From JAGQRJ01 sp041402045 (GTDB lineage: Bacteria; Planctomycetota; J058), in contig JAWKSZ010000050.1 in the NCBI GenBank assembly GCA_041402045.1, forward strand, positions 1 to 60,613: a stretch of 60,613 bases of DNA. The letters are read 5' to 3'. The notes under the pieces are model-generated. The model was not told where the DNA came from. It saw nothing but the letters and a program-made list of their open reading frames with translations, and did no database searches. Every line of letters starts with the position of its first letter. Position 1 is the first letter of the stretch. Both the position numbers and the translations under genes were made by a program. This document shows, piece after piece, positions 32,984 to 45,161 of this stretch.

Positions 32984-34281
32984 TGGACCCGACCTGGCTC
33001 GAGACTCACCTCCCGCTCCTGCGCTACCAGGACGAGCTCAGCGCCGAGCAAGTCGCCCAGGTGCTCGAGCACCTCGAGGCCCTGCCCCCGGGGAGCGACC
33101 TCCGCGCCCAGCTCGAGGGCGTGGCCCACGCCCTCGACGCCCTGAGCCTGGAGCACCCCCACCCCGAGCGCCTGCGCTCGCTCAAGGAGCAGGTCCTGCT
33201 CGCGGTCGAGGCGCCGGTCGCCCCGGGCGAGCCCGCGACCGCCGACGTCGAGCCCTTGTCCGCCGCGGAGCGGGCCCAGCTCGAGGCCGCCCTCGACCTG
33301 GTCGAGGTGCCCCTGCACCCGGGCCTCGCCGGCCTGCGCGCGGCGGTCCTGGCCGAGGTCGACGCCGAGCAGGCGTTGCCCGCCGACGAGCAGGCCGAGG
33401 TCGAGGCCGCCCTCGACCTCCTGGGCGACGTGCCCCTGCCCGCGCGGCTCGCCGGGCTGCGCGGCGCGGTCCTGGGCCAGCTCCAGGCCGAGCCCGAGCT
33501 CACGGCCCACGAGCGCGCCGAGGTCGAGGCCGCCCTCGACCTGTGGGAGGACGTGGAGCGCCCCGCCGCCCTCGACGGGCTCAAGGCGCGGGTCCTGGCG
33601 GAGGTCGGCGCCCCCGCCGGCCAGCTCGTGCGCTTCCCCAACGCCTTCGTGGCCACGCTCCTCGCTGCGGCCGCGGTCGCCTTGCTCGCGGTCGGGGTCG
33701 CCCTCGGCGGCTGGGCGCGCGGTCCGCAGGGCTTCGACCCGCACGGGGTCAGGGCGCTCAAGCGCACCGCCGACTTCGCCGCGCTCAACGGGCGCTTCGC
33801 GATCGCCGAGGAGAACTACCGCTTGATCCTGGAGGGCACCCGCGCCGAGCCCGAGCTGCTCGAGCAGGTGCGCCAGGAGCTGGTGGCGATCCAGGACTAC
33901 CGCCGCGCCCAGTCCGCGAGCGACCCCCTGCTGCGCCAGCGCCAGGTCGCGACCCTGCTCCGCGACAAGCCCGACGCGCTGGTGGTGCCCGCGGCCTTCT
34001 ACCACGACCTCAACCGGCGCTCGACGGCGGCGGCGGTGCAGTCGCAGCTCGCCTTCGACCCCAGCCGCGCGCTGCGCTTCGACGAGCTCGGCGTCCCCGA
34101 CAACGTGCGGGATATCCTCACCGACGCGACCCTGCAGGTGATCCTGATCCAGCAGGGCCTGCGCTGGGAGCAGCTCGGCGACCTGATCCAGGCGCGCAAC
34201 TGCTACCAGCGCGCGCTGCAGATCGACCCCGAGAGCGAGCACGGCCTGCAGGCCAAGCACCGCCTCTCGCTCCTGGGGTAG
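32983..34281 (+). CDS. Probable anti-sigma membrane protein with internal repeats and TPR
   Basis: This 432-residue protein has a cytoplasmic part (1-215) containing three successive copies (from about 91, 132 and 173) of a 40-residue unit with EAALDL near its start (101-106, 141-146, 182-187) and a GLRAAVLAEV-type helix at its end. A more divergent copy precedes them. One membrane helix lies at about 220-243. The outer part includes TPR-like helices at the C-terminus (LGDLIQARNCYQRALQIDPE). No zinc motif is present. Immediate coupling to the sigma gene supports an anti-sigma role. The repeats may let several sigma or partner molecules bind; this is inference. Confidence 0.7.
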   Translation: MDPTWLETHLPLLRYQDELSAEQVAQVLEHLEALPPGSDLRAQLEGVAHALDALSLEHPHPERLRSLKEQVLLAVEAPVAPGEPATADVEPLSAAERAQLEAALDLVEVPLHPGLAGLRAAVLAEVDAEQALPADEQAEVEAALDLLGDVPLPARLAGLRGAVLGQLQAEPELTAHERAEVEAALDLWEDVERPAALDGLKARVLAEVGAPAGQLVRFPNAFVATLLAAAAVALLAVGVALGGWARGPQGFDPHGVRALKRTADFAALNGRFAIAEENYRLILEGTRAEPELLEQVRQELVAIQDYRRAQSASDPLLRQRQVATLLRDKPDALVVPAAFYHDLNRRSTAAAVQSQLAFDPSRALRFDELGVPDNVRDILTDATLQVILIQQGLRWEQLGDLIQARNCYQRALQIDPESEHGLQAKHRLSLLG

Positions 34282-34299
34282 GCGCTCCGCGGGAGCGAA

Positions 34300-35100
34300 G
34301 AGGAAGGCAGGAAAGGCAGGAACCGCCAAGGCCGCCAAGGCCGCCAAGGCTCCGCCCGCGCGGGCGCGCGCCGGCGAGCCCGGATCGAACGACCGAGCTC
34401 CGCCCACTCGGTCGCGCGCCGGCGGGAGAGATTTTGACCACCAAGCCTCCGCCCCCTCGGGAACGCGCCTCTAGCGCCCTACCTCAGAAACACCGAGGAC
34501 ACCGAGCTCCGCCGGTTCGTCGACCTCCTCCGCGGCGCAGAAGAGAGGCAGGAGTCTCGTCTCCGCGACCCAGCCAGGACGGTAGGGCTGAGCGGAGCTC
34601 GGTGCATTCGGTGTCTTCGGTGTCTCTTCCTCTCGAACGGCGGGCTGGGGTGTCCCTGCGGAGCTCGGTGGTACAAAATCTTCCTCCCGTCGGCGCGCGA
34701 CCGAGTGGGCGGAGCTCACCTCCCGCGCCCCCAGCGCGCTCTGGAAGTCGCTGAGCTGTCCTTCCGCGCGCAGCCGCGCGGGCGGAGCCTTGGCGGCCTT
34801 GGCGGCCTTGGCGGTTCCTGCCTTCCTCGTCCCCGCGCCACGCCCTCCGGAACGCAGCGCGGTAGGAGCCTGGTCTCCGCGCCCCAGGACGGTGGGGCTG
34901 AGCGGAGCTCGGTGTCTTCGCTGTCTTCGGTGTCTCTTCCTCTCGAACGGCGGGCAGGGGTGTCCCTGCGGAGCTCGGTGGCACAAAAAATCTTCCTCCC
35001 GCCGGCGCGCAGCCGCGCGGGCGGAGCCTTGGCGGACTTGGCGGCCTTGGCGGTTCCTGCCTTCCTCGTCCCCGCGCCACGCCCTCCGGAACGCAACGCG
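34300..35100. repeat. Inverted- and direct-repeat island of short-period words
   Basis: An arm at about 34300-34362 (AGGAAGGCAGG, then ACCGCCAAGGCCGCCAAGG, then CTCCGCCCGCGCGGG) is matched inverted at about 34775-34830 and again at 35013-35070. A direct repeat of roughly 240 bases (34580-34860 versus 34889-35100) carries GAGCTCGGTG, CTTCGGTGTCTC and GGGGTGTCCCTGCGGAGC words. No protein gene is credible in 34282-35154; open frames here are periodic read-throughs. Confidence 0.75.
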
Positions 35101-35154
35101 GTCCGCGGGGGACCCCCCCACGGACCGCGGCGACGACCTGGGTCGTGACCTGCG

Positions 35155-36162
35155 CTACTTGACCGTCCAGGTGTTGGCCCCGGCGCGGTAGAGCTGCGCG
35201 AGGTCGGCGGGCTTCTTGGACTTGGCCTGCTGCACCTGGTGGTTCAGGGCCTCGTCGTAGGTCGGGCGGTCGACCTGGCGGAACACGCCGACGGGCAGCG
35301 GGTCCTCGAACTGCGTCAGGAGGTAGGCCAGGGTCGAGTTCTCGGCGCGGGCGTCGTGGACGAGCACGTCGCCGGGGACCTCGTCGCCCTCGTTCCAGGT
35401 CGCGGTCTCGAGCTCGAGGCCGCGGAGCTTCACGCCCCGGGTGTCGCCCTTGCCGAAGGTCATGGGCTTGCCGTGCTCGAGGTAGAGCAGCTTGTCGTGG
35501 CGCACCTTCTTGTCGACCTGGGCCTGGAACGCGCCGTCGTTGAAGATCACGCAGTTCTGCAGGATCTCGATGAACGACACGCCCTTGTGCGCCGCCGCCA
35601 GGGCGAAGATCTCGCCCATGTGCTTGACGTCGGTGTCGTAGGTCCGCGCCACGAACGTCGCCTCGCTGGCGAGGGCGAAGCGCAGCGGGTTGACCGGCGC
35701 GTCGATCGAGCCCAGGGGCGTCGACTTGGTGATCTTGCCCACCTCGGAGGTCGGCGAGTACTGGCCCTTGGTCAGCCCGTAGATCCGGTTGTTGAACAGC
35801 AGGATCGTAATGTCCAGGTTGCGGCGCAGGACGTGCAGGAGGTGGTTGCCTCCAATGCTCAGCCCGTCGCCGTCACCGGTGATCAGCCACACCGAGAGCT
35901 CGGGGTTCGTGCTCTTGATCCCGGTGGCCAGCGCCGGGGCGCGGCCGTGGATCGTGTGGAAGCCGTAGGTGTTCATGTAGTAGGGGAAGCGGCTGGAGCA
36001 GCCGATCCCCGACACGAACATGAACTTCTCCTTGGGGATCCCCAAGGTGGGCATGGTCTTCTGGATCGCGGCCAGGATCGCGTAGTCCCCGCAGCCCGGG
36101 CACCAGCGCACGTCCTGATCCGAGACGAAGTCCTTCTTCTTCAGCGGCAGCGTGGTAGCCAT
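35155..36162 (-). CDS. korB: 2-oxoacid:ferredoxin oxidoreductase, beta subunit
   Basis: This 335-residue protein has the thiamine-diphosphate-binding beta-subunit motifs: WCPGCGDYAILAA, GIGCSSRFPYYMNTYG, GRAPALATGIK, the TPP/Mg site ITGDGDGLSIGGNH and FNNRIYGLTKGQYSPT. With KorA it oxidatively decarboxylates 2-oxoglutarate (or a related 2-oxoacid) to the acyl-CoA, reducing ferredoxin. It starts two bases after korA ends and is the second gene of the pair. A C-terminal extension of about 80 residues is longer than in the minimal KorB. Confidence 0.92.
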   Translation of the reverse strand: MATTLPLKKKDFVSDQDVRWCPGCGDYAILAAIQKTMPTLGIPKEKFMFVSGIGCSSRFPYYMNTYGFHTIHGRAPALATGIKSTNPELSVWLITGDGDGLSIGGNHLLHVLRRNLDITILLFNNRIYGLTKGQYSPTSEVGKITKSTPLGSIDAPVNPLRFALASEATFVARTYDTDVKHMGEIFALAAAHKGVSFIEILQNCVIFNDGAFQAQVDKKVRHDKLLYLEHGKPMTFGKGDTRGVKLRGLELETATWNEGDEVPGDVLVHDARAENSTLAYLLTQFEDPLPVGVFRQVDRPTYDEALNHQVQQAKSKKPADLAQLYRAGANTWTVK

Positions 36163-36164
36163 GC

Positions 36165-38006
<1,842 letters not shown>

Positions 38007-38174
38007 GAGCCTCCGCTCTCTAAGCGGCACCGGACGGTGCCGCGCCGCCTCCGGCGGCGACGGAAGTCCCGCGTCCCGAAGGGCCACCGACCCTAATCCA
38101 CCCGGACCCTCAGGTCCAGCGGCATTGCGCGTGAACCTGAGCGCTCCCGGGACGTTGCAGAGCAGGAGGCCCCC

Positions 38175-38678
38175 GTGTCCCGGAGCTCGACCCGACCCGC
38201 CGCCGCCCCCCTCCGCGGGCTGCTCCTCGCCTTGAACCTGGTCTTGCTCGGGCTTCTGGGAGAGCTCGTCCACGGCCTGTTCTGGGGCGCGCTCCCGGAC
38301 CCCCTGCCCCGGGTCGCGCCGGTGGCCCGCGCCCTCGACGAAGAGCCTCCGCCCCCCGCCTTCGCCGGGCTCGTGGCCCTCGTCGCCCAGGAGCTCGACG
38401 CCCCCCTGCCCGACCCGGAGCCCGAGCCCGAGGCGCCGCAGCCCCAGGCCCCGAGCCCCCTGGCCGGGTGGGAGGTGGTCGCGCTGCTCGAGCCCGCGGG
38501 CGGCCCGCCGACCGCGATCCTCGGCGCCCCCGGCCGTCAGGTGACGGTCCAGGCGGGGGACGCGTTCCTCCATGGCGAGGTGCGCGCGATCGCGGTCGAC
38601 CCCGACGGCCGGGTGCGGGTCGAGGTCCACCAGGGCGCGATCGTGTCCCACCTGGAGCAGCGCTTCGGCCCTCCCTGA
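38175..38678 (+). CDS. Membrane-anchored protein with small C-terminal beta domain
   Basis: This 167-residue protein starts at a GTG with GGAGG five bases upstream. One membrane helix (LLLALNLVLLGLLGELVHGLF, about 15-35), a Pro/Glu linker (DPEPEPEAPQPQAP), then about 65 residues of likely beta structure (WEVVALLEP, VTVQAGDAFLHGEVRAIAVD, VRVEVHQG) are seen. The layout resembles GspC/PilP homology-region domains of secretion or pilus machines, but no other machine gene is adjacent. It is 31 bases upstream of the peptidase gene, so probably co-transcribed. Confidence 0.65.
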   Translation: MSRSSTRPAAAPLRGLLLALNLVLLGLLGELVHGLFWGALPDPLPRVAPVARALDEEPPPPAFAGLVALVAQELDAPLPDPEPEPEAPQPQAPSPLAGWEVVALLEPAGGPPTAILGAPGRQVTVQAGDAFLHGEVRAIAVDPDGRVRVEVHQGAIVSHLEQRFGPP

Positions 38679-38709
38679 CGTGCGACACTGCGCGCCTCGA
38701 GGAGGACGT

Positions 38710-39959
38710 ATGCAGGGACTGCGCGCCGCGGCGCTGGGGCTGACGCTGCTCGCGAGCGCGGGGGCCCAGGACCCGGAGACCCAGGTCCAGCTCGCGATCT
38801 CCTCGGCCCGCGCCCGGGAGACGGTGGCCTTCCTCGCCGACGACGCCCGCGAGGGCCGCGAGGCCGGGAGCGCCGGGTTCGCGGCCAGCGCGCGCTACGC
38901 CGCGGCCGTGCTCCGGGAGCTGGGGCTCGAGCCCGCCGGCAGCGCCGGCTACGCCCAGCCCTTCGAGGCCGACGGGCGTCAGCTCTCGAACGTGCTGGCT
39001 GCGCTCCCCGGCGACGGCACCACCGACGAGGCGATCCTGATCGGCGCGCACCTCGACCACCTCGGCCGCGGGGGCTCGGGGTCCATGGCGCTCCTCAGCC
39101 GCGGCCAGATCCACAACGGCGCCGACGACAACGCCTCCGGGGTGGCCGCGGTGCTGGAGGTCGCCCGCGGGCTCGTGGCTGCGGGCGTCCGCCCGCGCCG
39201 ACGGATCGTGTTCGCGCTGTTCGACGGCGAGGAGCGCGGGCTCCTGGGCTCGAAGCACCTGGCCGCGCACCCCTGCTTCCCCGAGCGCCTGGTGCTCATG
39301 CTCAACCTGGACATGGTCGGCCGGCTGGAGGGGCCCCTGACCGTGGCCGGCGCCGAGTCCGGCGGCCCGCTGCTCAGCGGCTGGCTCGCCGACGCCGCGC
39401 GGGCGATCGACCTCCAGGTCCGCCCCGAGCGCGCGGTCTACCCCAACAGCGACCACTACCCGTTCTACGAGCGCGAGGTCCCGGTGCTCGTGCCCTTCAC
39501 CGGGCTGCACCGCGACTACCACCGCCCGTCGGACGACCTCGAGCGCGTGAACGCCGACGGCGTGGCCCAGGTCGCGCGGCTCGCCGCCGGGGTCGCCCTG
39601 CGCGCGGCCCGCGCCCCGCGCACCCCGACCTGGGTCGCCGCGCCCGAGCGCACCCTGGGGATCGTGGTCGAGCAGGCCCTGGCGTTCCTGCGCCTGCCCA
39701 CGCCCCAGGCCACCCCCCGCCTGGGGGTGCGCCTGGACGGCCTCGTGGTCGAGTCCGTGGAGCCCGAGAGCCCTGCCGCCCGCGCGGGGCTGGCCCCGGG
39801 GGACCGCCTGCTGCGCGCCCGCGGGCGCGCGCTGCGCACGACCTGGGACCTGGAGCCGCGCCCTCCAGGACGGCGGCCTGTGCGACGTGGCTGGAGCGCG
39901 GCGGGGAGACCTACGCGGTGTGGGTGCGCCTGCACACCGCCCACGGCGACTGGCACTGA
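38710..39959 (+). pseudogene. Secreted M28 peptidase with C-terminal PDZ domain, end frameshifted
   Basis: The signal peptide is followed by an M28 aminopeptidase-type domain (about 30-310): zinc ligands in IGAHLDHLG and NGADDNASG, the catalytic FDGEERGLLGS, NLDMVG and a last His in GLHRDYHRPSDD. A PDZ domain follows (LGVRLDGLVVESVEPESPAA, RAGLAPGDRLLRARG). After about 39850 the frame changes: a second and then a third frame continue the PDZ domain and end with RGGETYAVWVRLHTAHGDWH and TGA at 39957. Without correction, translation would run on into the repeats. Two small indels in GC runs explain this. The likely role is extracellular peptide degradation. Confidence 0.8.
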
Positions 39960-40046
39960 CGGGGCCTACCGGCGCAGCGCTGGAGCGTTGAACCGCCCGG
40001 GTGCCGACGAAGCATTGAACCGCCAAGGGCGCACCGACGAAGCATT

Positions 40047-40230
40047 GAACCGCCAAGGACGCCAAGGACGCCAAGGCTCCGCCCGGTCCTCTCCGCCGCG
40101 GGGTGGGAAAGTGGGCGAAGGCTCCGCAACCTCGGCAGCGTTCGGGCCGGGCGAAGCAACACCCTTTCCGGGCCTCTCGGGGCGGTCTGATTCGGCGAAG
40201 CCTTGGCGTCCTTGGCGTCCTTGGCGGTTC
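40047..40230. repeat. Element with 32-base perfect inverted ends
   Basis: The 32 bases at 40047-40078 (GAACCGCCAAGGACGCCAAG, continuing GACGCCAAGGCT) are the exact reverse complement of 40199-40230, around a 120-base non-coding centre. Two partial copies of GAACCGCC precede it at about 39989 and 40016. It resembles a non-autonomous miniature element; no target-site duplication is evident. Confidence 0.8.
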
Positions 40231-40250
40231 CATTCTTCTTCCGGCACAGC

Positions 40251-40315
40251 GGCAGGGGCAGGGGCAGGGCAGGGGCAGGGGCAGGGCAGGGCAGGGGCGG
40301 GCAGGGGCAGGGGGA
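40251..40315 (+). other. G-rich GGGGCA tandem tract
   Basis: About ten steps of GGCAGGGGCA, with GGG or GGGG runs every 5-7 bases, follow directly after the 40-kb inverted-repeat element. The tract has strong G-quadruplex potential on the plus strand, about 95 bases upstream of the response-regulator gene. Confidence 0.6.
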
Positions 40316-40409
40316 CCTGATAGACGCCCATCGGGGCGCCCCCCAAGATTCTCCGAAACGGTCTCCCAGGGGTCGGGTTGTAGGGGCTGAGCGAGGAGGC
40401 TCGCCCCCT

Positions 40410-41132
40410 ATGACCCCGACCGCCGCCCTTCGGAGCCCCGTCGTGCACGTCCCGCCCCCCGCTCAGGCCCTGGAGCTGGTCGTGGTCAGCGAGCAGGCGA
40501 CCCTGCGCGAGGCCCTCTCGGCCACCCTGGCCAGCGACGGCCACAGCGTGGTGGCCACCGGGGACGCGGCCCGCGCGCGGCGGCTCGTGCTCCGCGGCTC
40601 GCCCCAGGCCGCGGTGTTCGACCTCAGCCAGCGCCTGGGCCTGGGGCGGCTGCTGGCGGACCTGCGCGAGCGCGGCTCGCGGCTCTCGGTCCTGGGGCTC
40701 GTCGCGCAGGACACCCCGGCGGTGCGCTCCCTGGGGCTAGCGTCCGGGGCCGACGACGCCCTGGCGCGGGACTACGCCCCCCTCGAGCTCCGGGCCTGGG
40801 TCAACGCGCTCCTGCGCCGGGCGAACCCCTCCGGGGCGACGCTCTGCAGCTACGCGGACCTCGAGCTCGAGCCCGAGAGCGGGGTCGCCACCCGCGGCGG
40901 GCGCGGACTCGGGCTCAACGGGCGCGAGGTCCAGCTCCTGGCGCGCTCGCGCGAGCCCGAGGCCGAGCTGACCCGGGCCGTGCTCACCGCGACGTGGGGG
41001 CGCGAGCCCGCCGAGACCAACCTGCTCGAGGTCTACGTGCGCTACCTGCGCGGCAAGCTCGACGCCTGGGGCCCGCGGCTGGTGCACACCGTGCGCGGCG
41101 TGGGCTACGTGCTCCGGGTGAAGGAGGACTGA
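40410..41132 (+). CDS. OmpR/PhoB-type response regulator with degenerate receiver
   Basis: This 240-residue protein has a receiver-like domain (about 20-130) and a winged-helix effector (about 145-238) with LGLNGREVQLL, LTRAVLTATWG, NLLEVYVRYLRGKLD and the C-terminal hairpin VHTVRGVGYVLR. In the receiver the Asp of VFDLSQRL is kept, but the acidic pair after beta-1 reads Ser-Glu (VVVSEQAT), and the usual Lys of the K-P turn is Arg (LARDYAP). Phosphorylation may therefore be weak or absent. No histidine kinase is adjacent. GCGAGGAGG precedes the ATG. Confidence 0.85.
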   Translation: MTPTAALRSPVVHVPPPAQALELVVVSEQATLREALSATLASDGHSVVATGDAARARRLVLRGSPQAAVFDLSQRLGLGRLLADLRERGSRLSVLGLVAQDTPAVRSLGLASGADDALARDYAPLELRAWVNALLRRANPSGATLCSYADLELEPESGVATRGGRGLGLNGREVQLLARSREPEAELTRAVLTATWGREPAETNLLEVYVRYLRGKLDAWGPRLVHTVRGVGYVLRVKED

Positions 41133-41267
41133 ACGCGCCAGTGAGGAACGGCGCGCCCTAGCCTGCCGTGACGCGTCGCGCCGACCGGAGTCGAGCGAGC
41201 CTTGGCTCCGCTCGACCGAGGGCGCGCGGCGCGGTCGGACGAAGACACGGAAGAGGGTGCTGGTTCG

Positions 41268-41508
41268 TCGGTTCAACGCAGAGGCGCGGAGGCGCTGAGG
41301 AACGCAGAGCCCGGTGAGGATCACACCTTCCGCGGGTACGGGAGGGAGGAGTTCTGCCGCGCGCGGGTCGCTCCCTCAGGAGCGGAGCCCCTGTTGCTTC
41401 CTCGTCACCCGCGGGGCAGCGTCCGCGCGAGCGGAGCGTCGACTCGACCCGCTCGCGCGCGCTGGCTCTGCGTTCCTCAGCGCCTCAGCGCCTCTGCGTT
41501 GAAACCGA
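41268..41508. repeat. Element with 44-base inverted ends of the GCAGAGGCG type
   Basis: The arm at 41268-41311 (TCGGTTCAACGCAGAGGCG, continuing CGGAGGCGCTGAGGAACGCAGAGCC) pairs with 41464-41508, with one mismatch and one extra base. The 150-base centre is non-coding. It is built on the same 9-base periodicity as the CCAAGGACG family. No gene is seen in 41133-41546. Confidence 0.75.
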
Positions 41509-41546
41509 CCTGCAAGCGCGCCCGGCCTGCCTGCGTCGAGAGTAGG

Positions 41547-43199
<1,653 letters not shown>

Positions 43200-43206
43200 G
43201 CCGGGG

Positions 43207-43212
43207 GTTGTA
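43207..43212 (-). promoter_or_regulatory. -10-like element TACAAC immediately before ettA
   Basis: TACAAC on the minus strand is separated by seven bases from the ettA ATG, with no ribosome site. It is the weakest of the set of short-spaced elements in this window. Confidence 0.3.
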
Positions 43213-43277
43213 GCATGCGCGGACCGCTGGAGAAGCCAGGGCGTGCGCCCTGCAGGCGGGTGAAGGAGCGCCACCGC

Positions 43278-44144
43278 GTGGGTCGACTGTGGGACGCCTG
43301 GGACGTGCTCAAGCACCTGCGCAGCCCGTTGGAGGCGGCGAAGCTGGCCCTCCCCGCGCGGGCGCTCAAGGTGCACGTGCTGAACCCCGAGCCCCCGCGC
43401 GGGGCCTCCCCCGACGCCAGCGCCGCGGCCCAGGCCCTGAAGCGGATCAAGAACGAGCTCGCCCTGGCGGCCCTCGTCGACGGGCGGGTCGACTACGCCG
43501 GCCTGCGCGGGAGCCCGCTCCTGGCCGAGCTCGAGCGCGCCGCCTCGCACCTGCACGCGGTGCGCCTGAGCGACCTCCCCAGCGACGCCGAGCGGATCGC
43601 GTTCTGGCTCAACGTCTACAACGTGCTCGCGATCCACGGCGTGATCGCCCGCGGGATCACGCGCTCGGTCATGCAGATCCCGACCTTCTTCGCGACCACC
43701 GCCTACCGGGTGGGCGACCAGCGCTTCACCCTGGACGAGGTCGAGAACGGCGTCCTGCGCCGCAACCAGGCGGGGCCCAAGGGCGGGCTGCCCTTCGCCC
43801 CCGACGACCCGCGCCTGGCTTGGTCGCCGAGCGCCGTCGACCCCCGGATCCACATGGCCCTGGTGTGCGCCTCGGCGAGCTGCCCCCCGGTGGCCTTCTT
43901 CAGCCCCGAGGGGCTCGATTCGGAGCTCGCCCGAGCGACCCAGGGCTTCCTCGACGCCGAGGTGCGGGTCACCCCCGCGGCGGTCGAGCTCCCCCTGGTG
44001 TTCCGCTACTACCCCGCGGACTTCGGCGACGTGCGCGCCTTCTTGGAGCAGCACGGCTCGCCCCGCCTGCGCGAGGCCCTCGCCGCGGCGCCGGACGCGC
44101 GCTGGACCTACCGCCGCTACGACTGGAGCCTGAACCAGGTGTAA
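43278..44144 (+). CDS. DUF547 protein
   Basis: From the GTG at 43278 (AAGGAG nine bases upstream) the product is 288 residues; an in-frame ATG at 43215 is the alternative. The DUF547 core is visible: RVDYAGLRGSPLL, RIAFWLNVYNVLAIHGV, RFTLDEVENGVLR, DPRIHMALVCASASCPPVAF. The family is a possible peptidase or glutaredoxin-linked fold of unknown function. No signal peptide is seen, so it is probably cytoplasmic here. It is divergent from ettA. Confidence 0.85.
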   Translation: MGRLWDAWDVLKHLRSPLEAAKLALPARALKVHVLNPEPPRGASPDASAAAQALKRIKNELALAALVDGRVDYAGLRGSPLLAELERAASHLHAVRLSDLPSDAERIAFWLNVYNVLAIHGVIARGITRSVMQIPTFFATTAYRVGDQRFTLDEVENGVLRRNQAGPKGGLPFAPDDPRLAWSPSAVDPRIHMALVCASASCPPVAFFSPEGLDSELARATQGFLDAEVRVTPAAVELPLVFRYYPADFGDVRAFLEQHGSPRLREALAAAPDARWTYRRYDWSLNQV

Positions 44145-44160
44145 GCTCCGCGCTCTGCGG

Positions 44161-44382
44161 CTACTCGGCAGCCCACGTGGGCAGGCTCAGGCGACTCACG
44201 TGGTCCAGGAATCCGCACGAGCGACATTCGAAGGACAGCGTGCCCCTCCCCTCGAAGACCTCCAGCGAGACCTCGAGCGACGGCGCGTCGCAGGCGACGC
44301 ATTCGAAGGTGCCCGTTCGCCGTCCAGACGCGAACAAGCGGTCGCGCACGCGGATCAGCGAGGGGAGGTGATCCCTGGCCAT
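44161..44382 (-). CDS. Small zinc-ribbon protein
   Basis: This 73-residue protein has two Cys-x2-Cys knuckles (FECVACD and FECRSCGF) about 27 residues apart, a zinc-ribbon layout. Codon third positions match neighbouring genes, and it starts five bases after the stop of the upstream gene, so it is a real co-transcribed gene rather than noise. The function is unknown; small ribbons often bind nucleic acid or protein. Confidence 0.7.
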   Translation of the reverse strand: MARDHLPSLIRVRDRLFASGRRTGTFECVACDAPSLEVSLEVFEGRGTLSFECRSCGFLDHVSRLSLPTWAAE

Positions 44383-44387
44383 TCGGC

Positions 44388-45134
44388 CTACCGATACCCC
44401 AACGCCTCGACGAGTTTCCCGTCGCGATCAAAGAACACGGTGACCACCGGCCCGTTGATCGCCCAGGCCTGATCGCCCAGGTAGAGCTTGCCGCCCTTGA
44501 GGTAGAAGCGCAGGCGGTTCCAGGTGACCTCGGTGCGGTCCTCGGCGGAGGTCACGCGGAACTCGAAGTCGTAGCCGCTGCTGGCCGAGGTGTAGCCCGG
44601 GCCGTCGGGGCTGGGGTTCGCGTTGAGCTGGTAGTTGCCGTAGGAGTAGCCGCCGTTGGCCTTGTAGGCCAGCCGGACCTTGCCCACGGTCAGGATCGCG
44701 TAGTCCTCCTCCATGAACAGGTTCGCGTCGACGACGAAGTCCGCGGGGATCGGGCCCGCGGGGACGTAGCCGCTCGAGCCCATGTAGTTCTGCTTGGCGA
44801 TCGCCTGGCGCAGGCTGGCCTCGCCCAGGTTCGTCGAGTGGTAGACCACCGTCGCCACCGCGGCCAGGCAGGCGCCGGCCCAGCCCAGCCCGAGCACGAT
44901 CAGGATCAGGGGCACCGAGCCCCGACCGCGCCGTTCGACCTCGACCTCGCTCGCCTTGCGCGCGGCCTCGGCGGCGACCCGGGCCTGGCTGGCCGACGAG
45001 GTCGCCGTGGCGATTTCGGCGGCGTGCGCGCTTGGCGGCGGGGCCTTCACGGCCTCGGTCGGCGGCGCGGCGGCCGGGACGGCCTCGGTCGGGGGCGCGG
45101 GGTCGGGGGCGTCGGGCTCGCGGGGATCGGTCAT
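44388..45134 (-). CDS. Membrane protein of unknown function with Pro/Ala-rich N-terminus
   Basis: This 248-residue protein has a cytoplasmic N-terminus (1-70) with two copies of PPTEAV and an Ala-rich helix. A membrane helix lies at about 73-97 (VPLILIVLGLGWAGACLAAV). The outer domain is Gly/Tyr/Asn-rich (YSYGNYQLNANPSPDG) and beta-like. I recognise no family. A GGAGG site precedes the ATG. It lies 27 bases after the DUF2254 gene and just before the zinc ribbon, forming one unit. Confidence 0.7.
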   Translation of the reverse strand: MTDPREPDAPDPAPPTEAVPAAAPPTEAVKAPPPSAHAAEIATATSSASQARVAAEAARKASEVEVERRGRGSVPLILIVLGLGWAGACLAAVATVVYHSTNLGEASLRQAIAKQNYMGSSGYVPAGPIPADFVVDANLFMEEDYAILTVGKVRLAYKANGGYSYGNYQLNANPSPDGPGYTSASSGYDFEFRVTSAEDRTEVTWNRLRFYLKGGKLYLGDQAWAINGPVVTVFFDRDGKLVEALGYR

Positions 45135-45161
45135 GCCTGGACCTCCGGGGGTCCCCCGATC

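Noticed and set aside
34471..35191. Several overlapping open frames of 126-216 codons
   Set aside because: All lie in the repeat island, are built of repeated words and have no ribosome site or family motif.
39960..40320. Extended C-terminus of the M28 peptidase through the repeats
   Set aside because: The true end is in another frame (TGA 39957); the extension consists of translated repeat words such as LNRQGRQGRQG.
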